A stretch of DNA of 6,468 bases, from positions 1 through 6,468 of the forward strand of contig JARFRJ010000067.1 in assembly GCA_029287305.1 (NCBI GenBank). The letters run 5' to 3'. The notes beneath the pieces are model-generated. The model was not told the DNA's origin and did not search any database. It was given only the letters and a program-made list of their open reading frames with translations. The DNA comes from Hyphomonas sp. (lineage in GTDB: Bacteria; Pseudomonadota; Alphaproteobacteria; Caulobacterales; Hyphomonadaceae). Shown one piece after another: positions 1-5,812 of this stretch. The translations under genes and the position numbers were made by a program. Position 1 is the stretch's first letter; each line of letters starts with the position of its first letter.

Positions 1-249
1 GGGTGTAGGGTAAAAGATCAAGACGGATCAATTATCAGTATAGAATTCTCTCAATTTCAGGGATCAGATTTTTTCTCTGTCAAATCAAGCGAGAAAAGAA
101 ATATTGAATATTTGAAAGATCTAATTAGAAGCGGAGGTGTCGGAAAATTTGTATGTGTAGATAATCAATATGGCAGTGCAAAATATGTTTTCTCATTTAA
201 TTTTAAATACTTTAATAATATAGTTAGACAGTTTAATGAGGGATCATAA
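1..249 (+). CDS. 3' end of an unrecognised AT-rich gene
   Basis: An open frame enters from the left edge and ends at TAA 247-249, giving 82 visible C-terminal residues (from GCRVKDQDGS to VRQFNEGS). I recognise no family. The peptide is rich in Phe, Ser, Asn, Lys and Tyr, with no membrane segment or obvious catalytic motif. Base composition is about 30% G+C by hand count, far below the genes to the right, and codons are mostly A/T-ending (aat, ttt, aaa, ata). This suggests an origin different from the serine genes, such as an island or phage cargo gene, which is inference. The frame is free of stops over its whole visible length and its coding-like composition ends at the stop, so a real gene is more likely than chance. 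The start and any partner genes lie outside the window. Confidence 0.55.
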   Translation, partial: GCRVKDQDGSIISIEFSQFQGSDFFSVKSSEKRNIEYLKDLIRSGGVGKFVCVDNQYGSAKYVFSFNFKYFNNIVRQFNEGS

Positions 250-414
250 GCAATTCATGCAACCAAACCCCAATACTTTCAAACACCATAAAATAGTGGA
301 GAATTACAAGCGATTTAAACTTAGTCCGTGACCGTGGAGTAGGCCTTGGGCTTTACCTTTTATGTAAATTATTATGAATGCGGTTGGCCTCTGGTTTAAT
401 CGCTCGCTACATCG

Positions 415-448
415 CGCTGCTCGCTTGCGCTGCTCGCTTGCGCTGCTC
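415..448. repeat. 13-bp tandem repeat, about 2.6 copies
   Basis: The unit CGCTGCTCGCTTG occurs at 415-427 and again at 428-440 without change. CGCTGCTC follows at 441-448 before the match stops. The bases just before it (CGCTCGCTACATCGCG) are a degenerate version of the same low-complexity GC-rich pattern. No function can be assigned. It could be replication slippage in a non-coding spacer or the edge of a dispersed element. Confidence 0.85.
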
Positions 449-561
449 AAACGGTCCATTTTAGTTCGGACACGCTCTAGGCGGCGTAATAGGGCTCAAA
501 CTTGCATAGCTTTGCCAAGGATATGAAAGCTTAAATAGTCTCCGATAAAAAAGAGAGCATT

Positions 562-579
562 TGGAATATGCCTATTCCA
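562..579. repeat. Perfect 7-bp inverted repeat, 4-nt loop
   Basis: TGGAATA (562-568) and TATTCCA (573-579) are exact reverse complements around the loop TGCC. An RNA copy would form a compact hairpin. No T-run follows on either strand, so an intrinsic terminator is not supported. It lies about 150 bp upstream of the lipoprotein gene and could be a protein-binding site or part of a 5' leader. Confidence 0.6.
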
Positions 580-639
580 TAACGCGCAAGCGGCGCGGCT
601 CTGTTACTGCACCCTCTTTACAGCTATAGCGCAAATAGA

Positions 640-660
640 ATAAGGAATTAATATCCTTAT
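640..660. repeat. Perfect 7-bp inverted repeat, operator-like
   Basis: ATAAGGA (640-646) and TCCTTAT (654-660) are exact reverse complements separated by ATTAATA, giving a 21-bp interrupted palindrome. The half-sites are about one helical turn apart (14 bp start to start), as is common for dimeric repressor sites. It lies 70-90 bp upstream of the lipoprotein start. The operator role is inference from geometry and position only. Confidence 0.5.
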
Positions 661-672
661 CCAAAGTGTCGC

Positions 673-694
673 CCATGCTTATATCTATGCATGG
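673..694. repeat. 6-bp inverted repeat near the lipoprotein promoter
   Basis: CCATGC (673-678) and GCATGG (689-694) are exact reverse complements separated by 10 bases. The right arm abuts a -10-like TAAAAT at 696-701. A repeat of this size can arise by chance, so I give it weight only because it sits next to the probable promoter and close to the stronger palindrome at 640-660. Confidence 0.4.
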
Positions 695-695
695 C

Positions 696-720
696 TAAAA
701 TATATTAATTAATTCTGGAG
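696..720 (+). promoter_or_regulatory. Possible -10 element and ribosome binding site of the lipoprotein gene
   Basis: TAAAAT at 696-701 matches the bacterial -10 consensus at five of six positions and lies in a run of A/T. No convincing -35 hexamer sits 16-18 bp upstream. If used, transcription would start around 707-709. GGAG at 717-720, ten bases before ATG 731, is a plausible Shine-Dalgarno sequence. The ribosome site is better supported than the promoter. Confidence 0.35.
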
Positions 721-730
721 CCCGCACAAG

Positions 731-1330
731 ATGACTGCCTTGCCTCTTTCCAAACATATATTGATCGCGGGATTTGCTGGCCTTATCCTGCTTGTGCCCG
801 CCTGTTCCAAGGGGGCAGATACAGATGAGCCAGTCATTATAGAGATGAGCGAATTGATTGAAAAAGATGCGGTCACCTATACACTTGCCTCTGATACTGC
901 TTTTACGGGCAAGGCGGTCGAAACATATGAAAATGGGGCGCTAAAATCAGAGAGCTTTTATGAAGAGGGTCGGCGCAATGGTCTGCGCCGGGATTATCAT
1001 GAAAATGGCGCGCTCAGCTTCACGGTGACCTATATAAAGGGCAATTATGATGGCCAATTGGAAACCTATTATGAGAATGGCCAGTTAAATGGACGGGAAA
1101 CCTATGCCAATGGGGTCCTTTTAACCGTTGAAACCTATTATAAAAATGGCCAGCTCAAGGAAAAAGGCCAATATAATGAAGCTGGTGAAACCGGTGAATG
1201 GGAATATCATTTTGAAAATGATACAGGCAAAATGGTTTTGATATATAGGGATGGCGTTCTGGAATCCGCCACATGTTATGATGCCTCCGGCCAGGTCGAT
1301 AATTCCCTGCCCGATTGCAGCGCCTATTAA
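731..1330 (+). CDS. MORN-variant repeat lipoprotein (YwqK-like)
   Basis: This 199-residue protein is probably an exported, lipid-anchored repeat protein. Its N-terminus has a basic/polar start, a hydrophobic stretch (about residues 9-24) and a lipobox-like LVPAC, with Cys25 as the probable lipidated residue, followed by a polar linker. From about residue 58 to 175 it carries about five repeats of 23-24 residues, each with a Y..NG core. The clearest ENG or KNG cores are at 67-69, 91-93, 115-117 and 138-140. This is the pattern of the MORN-repeat variant seen in YwqK-like proteins. Databases often label that family 'antitoxin', but I see no toxin partner, and a secreted lipoprotein is an unlikely cytoplasmic antitoxin. 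Cys182 and Cys196 could form a disulfide in the periplasm. ATG 731 is favoured by the GGAG upstream and by the intact signal sequence. The molecular function is unknown. Confidence 0.85.
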   Translation: MTALPLSKHILIAGFAGLILLVPACSKGADTDEPVIIEMSELIEKDAVTYTLASDTAFTGKAVETYENGALKSESFYEEGRRNGLRRDYHENGALSFTVTYIKGNYDGQLETYYENGQLNGRETYANGVLLTVETYYKNGQLKEKGQYNEAGETGEWEYHFENDTGKMVLIYRDGVLESATCYDASGQVDNSLPDCSAY

Positions 1331-1354
1331 AGCGCTGGCAGGTCAGGCGCGCTT
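1330..1354. terminator. Weak hairpin between convergent genes
   Basis: AAGCGC (1330-1335) and GCGCTT (1349-1354) form a 6-bp inverted repeat around a 13-base loop. It lies in the 29-bp gap between the stop codons of the lipoprotein and symporter genes. No T-run follows on the plus strand. On the minus strand only CTTTAAT follows. The position suits a shared terminator, but the structure is weak. Confidence 0.25.
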
Positions 1355-1359
1355 GCCCC

Positions 1360-2595
1360 TTACCCCTCGGCCAGAATGGCGGGCTTTTTATAGTAGACTT
1401 TCAAGCCCATGGCCGTGGACATGCTGTCAGATTGCGTGTTTAGCGCGGTGCGCAAACGGTCAAGAATAAGCGTGTCTATGGTGATAATAATGCCCGTTAC
1501 ATAGGCTGCATAGCTGGCTGAAACCCCTTGCGAGGTGAGAATTTCCTGTAAAAGAACAACCGAAGCTGACGGCACACCCGCCGCAGAGACCGAATAGATC
1601 AGGGATTGTAGCGCAACAACGATCCGGTCAATAAGGCTGACATCAAGGCCGTAACTGCTCATCGCATAAAGTGACAGAAGCGTTAGGCCCATAAGCGTGC
1701 CGACCATATTGATGGTCGCGCCAATGGTGAAGAAAGGCGTACTCTCATCGCCGCTCGCCCCAAGCTGGTCACAGGCCAGTTTCGTTGCTGGCAATGTCGC
1801 GATTGAGCTTGACGTCGACATAGCAACCACAGCCTGCGGGAAGACAGCCCGAAAGACAAAGGCCAGATTTTTCCTCAGCACAAGAGCGGTTACACCCAGC
1901 ATAATGATCCAGACGGTGGTGAAAGTTGTCAGATAAATGCCAACAAAGGGGATCAGGCCTTTAAGGCTGGCCGCACCGCCAGGCGCGTTCAAAGCTAAAG
2001 TGATAGACCCAAAAACTGCCAGAGGAATGGAAAATTGCAGGAATTGGCGAAATCCCCGCATGAACAAATCGCTGATCGCATCGGCTTTTTCGCCAAGGCC
2101 CAAGCGTCGCAAGGCACCGCCAAAAAGTACGCCGGCATAGATGGAAAACATCAGCTCTGAAGTCAGAACACCATAGAGTTTTACCGCATATGGAATTTGT
2201 TTGATCTCAATATCCGTGACCCCACCCAGCGTGGCCGGGTCTGCCAGCACATTGATATTTGAAAACAGGGAAAATCCGGTGATCGCAATAATCCCGCCAA
2301 TGATTGAAAAGCTCAGAAAGAAGATAAATACGCGGACAAATTTGGCCCCCAGCCCGCCATGCGAGATCGCCAGTGAGGAGCCGATAGACATAATGATCAG
2401 GGCGTACATGAGCGGTTTGAGCGGCGCAAACAGCGCGTCTTTCGCCAGTGCCCCAACGGATTTGCCTAAGTTTATAGCCCCAATATGGATCGGCTCTGCC
2501 AGAAAGCTGGCCCCGATTGCATAAAGCGATACAGCCAGCGCAGCGGCGAGAATAACAAGAAGGAGAAGCGGAATGCGGTGATATTTTTCTATCAT
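1360..2595 (-). CDS. Dicarboxylate/amino acid:cation symporter (SDF/DAACS family)
   Basis: This 411-residue inner-membrane protein has the C-terminal signatures of the glutamate-transporter fold (GltPh, DctA, GltP), which couples uptake of anionic substrates to Na+ or H+. Many hydrophobic segments are visible. The HP1 hairpin has a Ser-rich tip, STSSS at 260-264, followed by TLP. TM7 carries NMVGT at 296-300, where most relatives have NMDGT. The HP2 tip reads AAGVPSAS (338-345) instead of a Gly-rich GVPGxG. TM8 has D374, D379, R382, T383, N386 and D390 in the order of the GltPh binding residues, so transport activity is likely. Substrate and coupling ion cannot be read; the conserved TM8 Arg suits an acidic side chain. 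The length is close to family members of about 420 residues. ATG 2595 has no strong Shine-Dalgarno sequence (only GTGAAAGA nearby). The gene is downstream of serA on the same strand but separated by 212 bp with a large palindrome, so an independent promoter is likely. Confidence 0.88.
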   Translation of the reverse strand: MIEKYHRIPLLLLVILAAALAVSLYAIGASFLAEPIHIGAINLGKSVGALAKDALFAPLKPLMYALIIMSIGSSLAISHGGLGAKFVRVFIFFLSFSIIGGIIAITGFSLFSNINVLADPATLGGVTDIEIKQIPYAVKLYGVLTSELMFSIYAGVLFGGALRRLGLGEKADAISDLFMRGFRQFLQFSIPLAVFGSITLALNAPGGAASLKGLIPFVGIYLTTFTTVWIIMLGVTALVLRKNLAFVFRAVFPQAVVAMSTSSSIATLPATKLACDQLGASGDESTPFFTIGATINMVGTLMGLTLLSLYAMSSYGLDVSLIDRIVVALQSLIYSVSAAGVPSASVVLLQEILTSQGVSASYAAYVTGIIITIDTLILDRLRTALNTQSDSMSTAMGLKVYYKKPAILAEG

Positions 2596-2648
2596 GCTGA
2601 TCTTTCACAGGGCCGGTTATGCTGGCCTCACTTATATAGGAGCCATTG

Positions 2649-2747
2649 AAATATTTATCTGGCCTAGACGATTTCCGGTTCGGATGGAAGTATTTTCAAT
2701 CACTTCCATTGATTACCGGAAATCAGGCAGGCCAGACAGACATATTT
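2649..2747. repeat. Large interrupted palindrome between serA and the symporter gene
   Basis: Four blocks on the left are matched in reverse-complement order on the right. They are AAATAT (2649-2654) with ATATTT (2742-2747), TCTGGCCT (2658-2665) with AGGCCAGA (2729-2736), GATTTCCGGT (2670-2679) with ACCGGAAATC (2715-2724), and ATGGAAGT (2684-2691) with ACTTCCAT (2702-2709). The loop is ten bases (2692-2701). That is 32 pairs broken by short, nearly symmetric internal mismatches. It fills much of the 212-bp gap downstream of the serA stop and upstream of the symporter start. No T-run follows the stem on either strand, so a classical Rho-independent terminator is doubtful. It could be a small dispersed inverted-repeat (MITE- or REP-like) element, an mRNA 3'-end stabiliser, or a regulatory leader of the symporter gene. 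No target-site duplication is evident. Confidence 0.8.
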
Positions 2748-2807
2748 GCGCCCGCCCTAAAGGATATTTTGGAGGGCAAGAGGGGGCTCATCTGGTCTTT
2801 CAGCGAA

Positions 2808-4403
2808 CTATAAATGCAGAACCTTTGCATATCGCACATGTTCCATAGCATTCAACACTTCTATCATCTCAGGGGATGGCTCGCTATCTATCCCAACCAG
2901 GGCGATGGCCTCGCCCCCTTCGGCCTGACGCCCCAAATGGAAGGTCGCAATATTAATCCCAGCCTCACCCAGCATGACCCCGAGCGCCCCGATAAAGCCC
3001 GGCGCATCAAGATTGTTTACATAGAGTTTAATCGGTGAGAAATCGGCTTCCAACGCCATGTCCTTCACTTCGACAATGCGCGGGCGCTGCGCAGAAACGG
3101 TTCCAGCGAGTGTCCGCCAGCTTCGTGTTGAGGCGGCGGCATCCGGCTTGGCGCGAACCTTCAAACGGATCAGACTGTCATAAGTCGGGCTCTCCTCGGT
3201 CTTGGTTTCGGTCAGTATAACGCCCATATCATTTAGGATAGAGGGTGCAGAGACCATATTGACATCGCCATGTGAGGATCGCAGTAAACCGGCCATCGCT
3301 GCGGCGGTCACTGGCTTGCGGTTCACCTCTGACAATTCCCCTTCATATTCGATAATCACTTCAGAAAAGCCGCGCTCGCATATTTGCCCGGCAAACATGC
3401 CGAGCTTTTCGGCGAGGTCAATATAGGGTTTCAGACGCGGGGCTTCTTCAGCGGTTACAGAGGGCATATTCAGCGCATTGGTGACCGCCCCGCTCAAGAG
3501 GTAATCACTCATCTGTTCGGCAACTTGCAGGGCGACATTATCCTGCGCTTCCTTGGTCGCGGCGCCCAGATGCGGGGTCGCGATAAAGTTTGGGGTGCCA
3601 AAAAGCGGATTATCTTTGGCCGGTTCTTCGGCAAAAACATCCAAAGCCGCCGCGCCGATATGGCCGCTGTCTAATCCCGCTTTGAGCGCGGTTTCATCGA
3701 TCAGCCCGCCGCGCGCGCAATTGACAATAATGACCCCTGGCTTGGTTGCCGTCAGAGCTTCTGCATTGAGAATATTCTTTGTACTGTCTGTTAGCGGTGT
3801 ATGCAGGGAGATCACATCCGCGCGCGCCAGCAATGTCTCAAAATCAACCTTGTCCACACCCATCTCGATGGATCGATCTTTTGTCAAATAGGGGTCATAG
3901 GCGGCGACCTTCATACCGAGCCCCTTTGCTCGTTCGGCCACGCGTGAGCCAATATTGCCGCAGCCGATAAGGCCAAGCGTCTTATAGGAAAGCTCCGTGC
4001 CCATAAAGGCTTTTTTAGGCCAGTCCCCAGCTTGCGTACCCGCATTGGCCGCTGGGATTTGCCGAGCCGCCGCAAACATCATCGCAATCGCATGTTCAGC
4101 CGTCGTGATCGCATTGCCAAAAGGTGTATTCATCACCACAATGCCTTTGGCAGTCGCTGCTTTGATATCAATATTATCGACCCCGATCCCGGCCCGGCCA
4201 ATGACTTTCAGATGTGTCGCCGCCGCGATCACATTGGCATTGGGCTTGCAAGCGGAGCGCACAACAAGCCCGTCAAATTCCGGAATAATGTCGATAAGCT
4301 CTGCCTCAGACAGGCCTGTTTTAATGACAGTCTCAAGACCGCGCTCTTTAAAAATATCAACAGCGGCCGGGGCCAAGCTGTCACCAATAAGAATTTTAGG
4401 CAT
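2808..4403 (-). CDS. serA: D-3-phosphoglycerate dehydrogenase
   Basis: SerA oxidises 3-phosphoglycerate to 3-phosphohydroxypyruvate with NAD+, the first committed step of serine synthesis in the cytoplasm. The 531-residue length is that of the long form. An N-terminal substrate domain flanks an NAD-binding Rossmann domain with GCGNIG at 147-152 and Asp170 at the end of the second strand, the usual ribose-binding acid. The catalytic set of the 2-hydroxyacid dehydrogenase family is present: Arg231 in CARGG, Glu260 in FAEEP, and His278 in ATPHLGAAT. An intervening (ASB-type) domain spans about 315-450. A C-terminal ACT domain (about 457-531, IKLYVNNLDAPGFIG) is the module that in some homologues mediates serine feedback inhibition; whether it does so here is inference. 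ATG 4403 is preceded by AAGGA at good spacing. The gene lies 74 bp downstream of serC on the same strand, probably in one operon. All key residues are intact. Confidence 0.97.
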   Translation of the reverse strand: MPKILIGDSLAPAAVDIFKERGLETVIKTGLSEAELIDIIPEFDGLVVRSACKPNANVIAAATHLKVIGRAGIGVDNIDIKAATAKGIVVMNTPFGNAITTAEHAIAMMFAAARQIPAANAGTQAGDWPKKAFMGTELSYKTLGLIGCGNIGSRVAERAKGLGMKVAAYDPYLTKDRSIEMGVDKVDFETLLARADVISLHTPLTDSTKNILNAEALTATKPGVIIVNCARGGLIDETALKAGLDSGHIGAAALDVFAEEPAKDNPLFGTPNFIATPHLGAATKEAQDNVALQVAEQMSDYLLSGAVTNALNMPSVTAEEAPRLKPYIDLAEKLGMFAGQICERGFSEVIIEYEGELSEVNRKPVTAAAMAGLLRSSHGDVNMVSAPSILNDMGVILTETKTEESPTYDSLIRLKVRAKPDAAASTRSWRTLAGTVSAQRPRIVEVKDMALEADFSPIKLYVNNLDAPGFIGALGVMLGEAGINIATFHLGRQAEGGEAIALVGIDSEPSPEMIEVLNAMEHVRYAKVLHL

Positions 4404-4477
4404 ACTATGTCCTTTTTAGCTCCAGACAGGTTTTCTGGAATGAAATTTACAAAATTTGTGATCAGAGCGACGCACAC
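4404..4477 (-). other. serC-serA intercistronic spacer with a small hairpin and serA RBS
   Basis: The 74-bp spacer holds the inverted repeat TCCAGA (4421-4426) / TCTGGA (4434-4439) with a 7-base loop, just upstream of the serA ribosome binding site AAGGA on the minus strand. A second short palindrome, ACAAAATTTGT, lies at 4449-4459. Neither is followed by a T-run in the direction of transcription, so I see no terminator separating the two genes. The first hairpin could tune serA translation or transcript processing, but that is inference. Confidence 0.45.
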
Positions 4478-5656
4478 TTAGGAAGTGGCGGCGAGCTCTT
4501 TAACGGTTTCAGAAAAAGCCCAATCCAGCCAAGCGGTCAGCGCTTTCACATCCTCAGGCTCAACCGTGGCCCCGCACCAGATGCGAAGTCCCGGCGGTGC
4601 TTTGGCATAACCGGCCGCATCATAGGCTACGCCTTCAGCGTCCAGAAGGCCCATCATTTTCTTGATAAAACCTCTTTGATCAGCTTCGGCCAGCGCAGTG
4701 ATACGCGGATCTGTAATCTTGAAGGTGACCCCCGTATTGGATCGCGTTTCCGGATCCGCGCAGAGAAACGCGATCCAATCGGTTTTCGCAACCCAATCGG
4801 TCAAATAGCCAAGACTTCTATCCGAACGCGCTTTTAAGGCCTTTGGCCCGCCCAAAGTCTCACACCAATCAAGCGCGGCCAGATAATCTTCCACACATAA
4901 CATGCTCGGCGTATTGATTGTTGAGCCTTCAAAGAGCGCTTCATTCAGCTTGCCCTTTTTGGTCATGCGAAAGATTTTCGGCAAAGCCCGGTCCGGCGTA
5001 TAGCTTTCTAGGCGGCGCACCGCATTCGGGCTCAGGATCAACATGCCATGGGCCGCCTCCCCACCCAGAACTTTTTGCCATGAATAGGTGACAACATCGA
5101 GTTTGTCCCAATCCATCTCCTGTGCAAACACCGCTGAGGTGGCATCGCATATAACAATCCGATCCGGATTGGGCGTGATCCAGTCAGCATCGGGCACACG
5201 CACACCCGATGTGGTGCCATTCCAGGTAAAGAGAATATCTGCGTCATCCCGCGCGGCGCTGAAATCGGGCAAAGCGCCATAATCGGCACCATATATGCGC
5301 GCCTCGACATCTTTCAATTGCTCCAGCGCATCGGTGACCCAATCCTGGCCAAAACTCTCCCAAGCAAAAATGTCAACGGGACGTGCGCCGAGCATTGACC
5401 ACATGCACATTTCCACCGCGCCTGTGTCTGAGGCGGGCACAATAGCCACACGATAATCTGCAGGCAGAGCAAGTATCGCTTTGGTGCGCTCTATCGCCGC
5501 TTTCAGTTTTTGCTTTGACAGACCAGAACGATGCGAACGTCCAAGCGCTGCATTTTGAAGCTGATTGAGAGAAAATCCGGGACGTTTAGCGGTCGGTCCG
5601 GAAGAAAAATTTGGGCACGTCGGGCGTACCTCGGGCGTATTTGCCGAATATGTCAT
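4478..5656 (-). CDS. serC: Phosphoserine aminotransferase
   Basis: SerC transfers an amino group from glutamate to 3-phosphohydroxypyruvate, giving O-phosphoserine; the family also serves pyridoxal phosphate synthesis in many bacteria. The 392-residue protein is a class V, fold-type I PLP enzyme. It has the N-terminal FSSGP motif (17-21), RSHRSG (40-45), Asp171 in CDATSA, expected to contact the PLP ring nitrogen, and Lys195 in YSWQKVLGG, the expected Schiff-base lysine. INTPSM (247-252) and GLRIWCG (356-362) follow. The overall pattern fits the alphaproteobacterial/Methanosarcina-like subfamily rather than the E. coli type. The frame is open upstream to an ATG at 5746, which would add 30 residues. 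I chose ATG 5656 because AGGAG lies eight bases before it, because the protein then starts as expected (MTYSANTPEVRP), and because the extra 90 bases form a two-hairpin leader with non-family peptide content. It is the first gene of a probable serC-serA operon. Confidence 0.95.
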   Translation of the reverse strand: MTYSANTPEVRPTCPNFSSGPTAKRPGFSLNQLQNAALGRSHRSGLSKQKLKAAIERTKAILALPADYRVAIVPASDTGAVEMCMWSMLGARPVDIFAWESFGQDWVTDALEQLKDVEARIYGADYGALPDFSAARDDADILFTWNGTTSGVRVPDADWITPNPDRIVICDATSAVFAQEMDWDKLDVVTYSWQKVLGGEAAHGMLILSPNAVRRLESYTPDRALPKIFRMTKKGKLNEALFEGSTINTPSMLCVEDYLAALDWCETLGGPKALKARSDRSLGYLTDWVAKTDWIAFLCADPETRSNTGVTFKITDPRITALAEADQRGFIKKMMGLLDAEGVAYDAAGYAKAPPGLRIWCGATVEPEDVKALTAWLDWAFSETVKELAATS

Positions 5657-5748
5657 CTGTTTTACTCCTATCCTCACAGATAGGCTGGGCACCGTTGGGG
5701 GTGCCTGGCCCGTCGCCCTCATGACAGTTTCACGCTTAGAATGCAAAT
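5657..5748 (-). ncRNA. Structured serC leader (probable serC RNA motif)
   Basis: On the minus strand, the ~90 bases before serC contain two tandem hairpins. The first pairs GGCACC with GGTGCC around a 6-base loop (5705-5688). The second pairs CCTATC with GATAGG around TGTGAG (5684-5667). The 3' arm of the second runs directly into the Shine-Dalgarno sequence (GATAGGAG, then ATG at 5656), so folding would partly hide the ribosome binding site. A conserved 'serC' RNA motif is known upstream of serC in alphaproteobacteria and is thought to be cis-regulatory. Position and architecture fit it, but I cannot run the covariance model. The ligand or signal is unknown to me. GGGCGACGGGCC, upstream of the first hairpin (5719-5708), may be part of the fold. 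Confidence 0.6.
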
Positions 5749-5754
5749 GAATAA

Positions 5755-5782
5755 ATTCTATGGCACGATCTGCATTGTGTAA
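5755..5782 (-). promoter_or_regulatory. Weak candidate promoter of serC-serA
   Basis: On the minus strand TAGAAT (5760-5755) matches the -10 consensus at five of six positions. A poor -35 candidate, TTACAC (5782-5777), lies 16 bp upstream. Transcription would begin near 5748, giving a leader of about 90 nucleotides that covers both hairpins. It would also leave the in-frame ATG at 5746 with almost no 5' leader, which supports the downstream start at 5656. Confidence 0.35.
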
Positions 5783-5793
5783 TAGATCGGAGG

Positions 5794-5812
5794 AAAGCCC
5801 GTATCAGGCTTT
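5794..5812 (-). terminator. Possible terminator of the crotonase gene
   Basis: AAAGCC (on the minus strand starting within the stop codon, 5812-5807) pairs with GGCTTT (5799-5794) around a 7-base loop. The 3' arm ends in TTT and is then followed by CCTCC, so the T-run is short. The stem of six pairs overlaps the crotonase stop codon. It may be a weak intrinsic terminator insulating serC from upstream transcription. Confidence 0.4.

Larger units (their letters stand above)
250..730. other. 481-bp intergenic region without a convincing gene
   Basis: This stretch separates the AT-rich partial gene from the lipoprotein gene. Composition changes along it: an AT-rich start (250-330), a GC-richer patch with a 13-bp tandem repeat (about 400-490), then AT-rich sequence again close to the lipoprotein start. 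It holds at least four short inverted repeats: 508-513 with 526-531 (AGCTTT/AAAGCT), 562-579, 640-660 and 673-694. The longest notable frame, 459-304 on the minus strand (51 codons), lacks a ribosome binding site and runs through the tandem repeat, so I do not call it. No tRNA-like fold or transposase remnant was recognised. Confidence 0.6.

Noticed and set aside
304..459. Minus-strand 51-codon ORF (starting MDRLSSASEQ)
   Set aside because: It has no ribosome binding site, its first third is the translated 13-bp tandem repeat, and its content is Arg/Ser-rich low complexity. It looks like a repeat artefact, not a gene.
2207..2608. Minus-strand 133-codon frame overlapping the symporter start
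   Set aside because: It starts at GTG in another frame of the symporter gene, has no coherent family features, and covers the same bases as the well-supported transporter N-terminus.
2658..2736. Integron attC-like recombination site
   Set aside because: The imperfect palindrome superficially resembles an attC fold, but the conserved AAC/GTT core boxes are not at its ends, no cassette gene arrangement is present, and the flanking genes are a housekeeping gene and a transporter on one strand.
2754..2777. GCCCT/AGGGC inverted repeat as a serA terminator
   Set aside because: The stem is only five pairs with a 14-base loop, and no T-run follows in the direction of serA transcription.
4032..4481. 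Plus-strand frames of 140-149 codons opposite the serA start
   Set aside because: They are antisense shadows of serA, rich in Arg, Ser and His, with no domain pattern. serA on the other strand has every catalytic motif.
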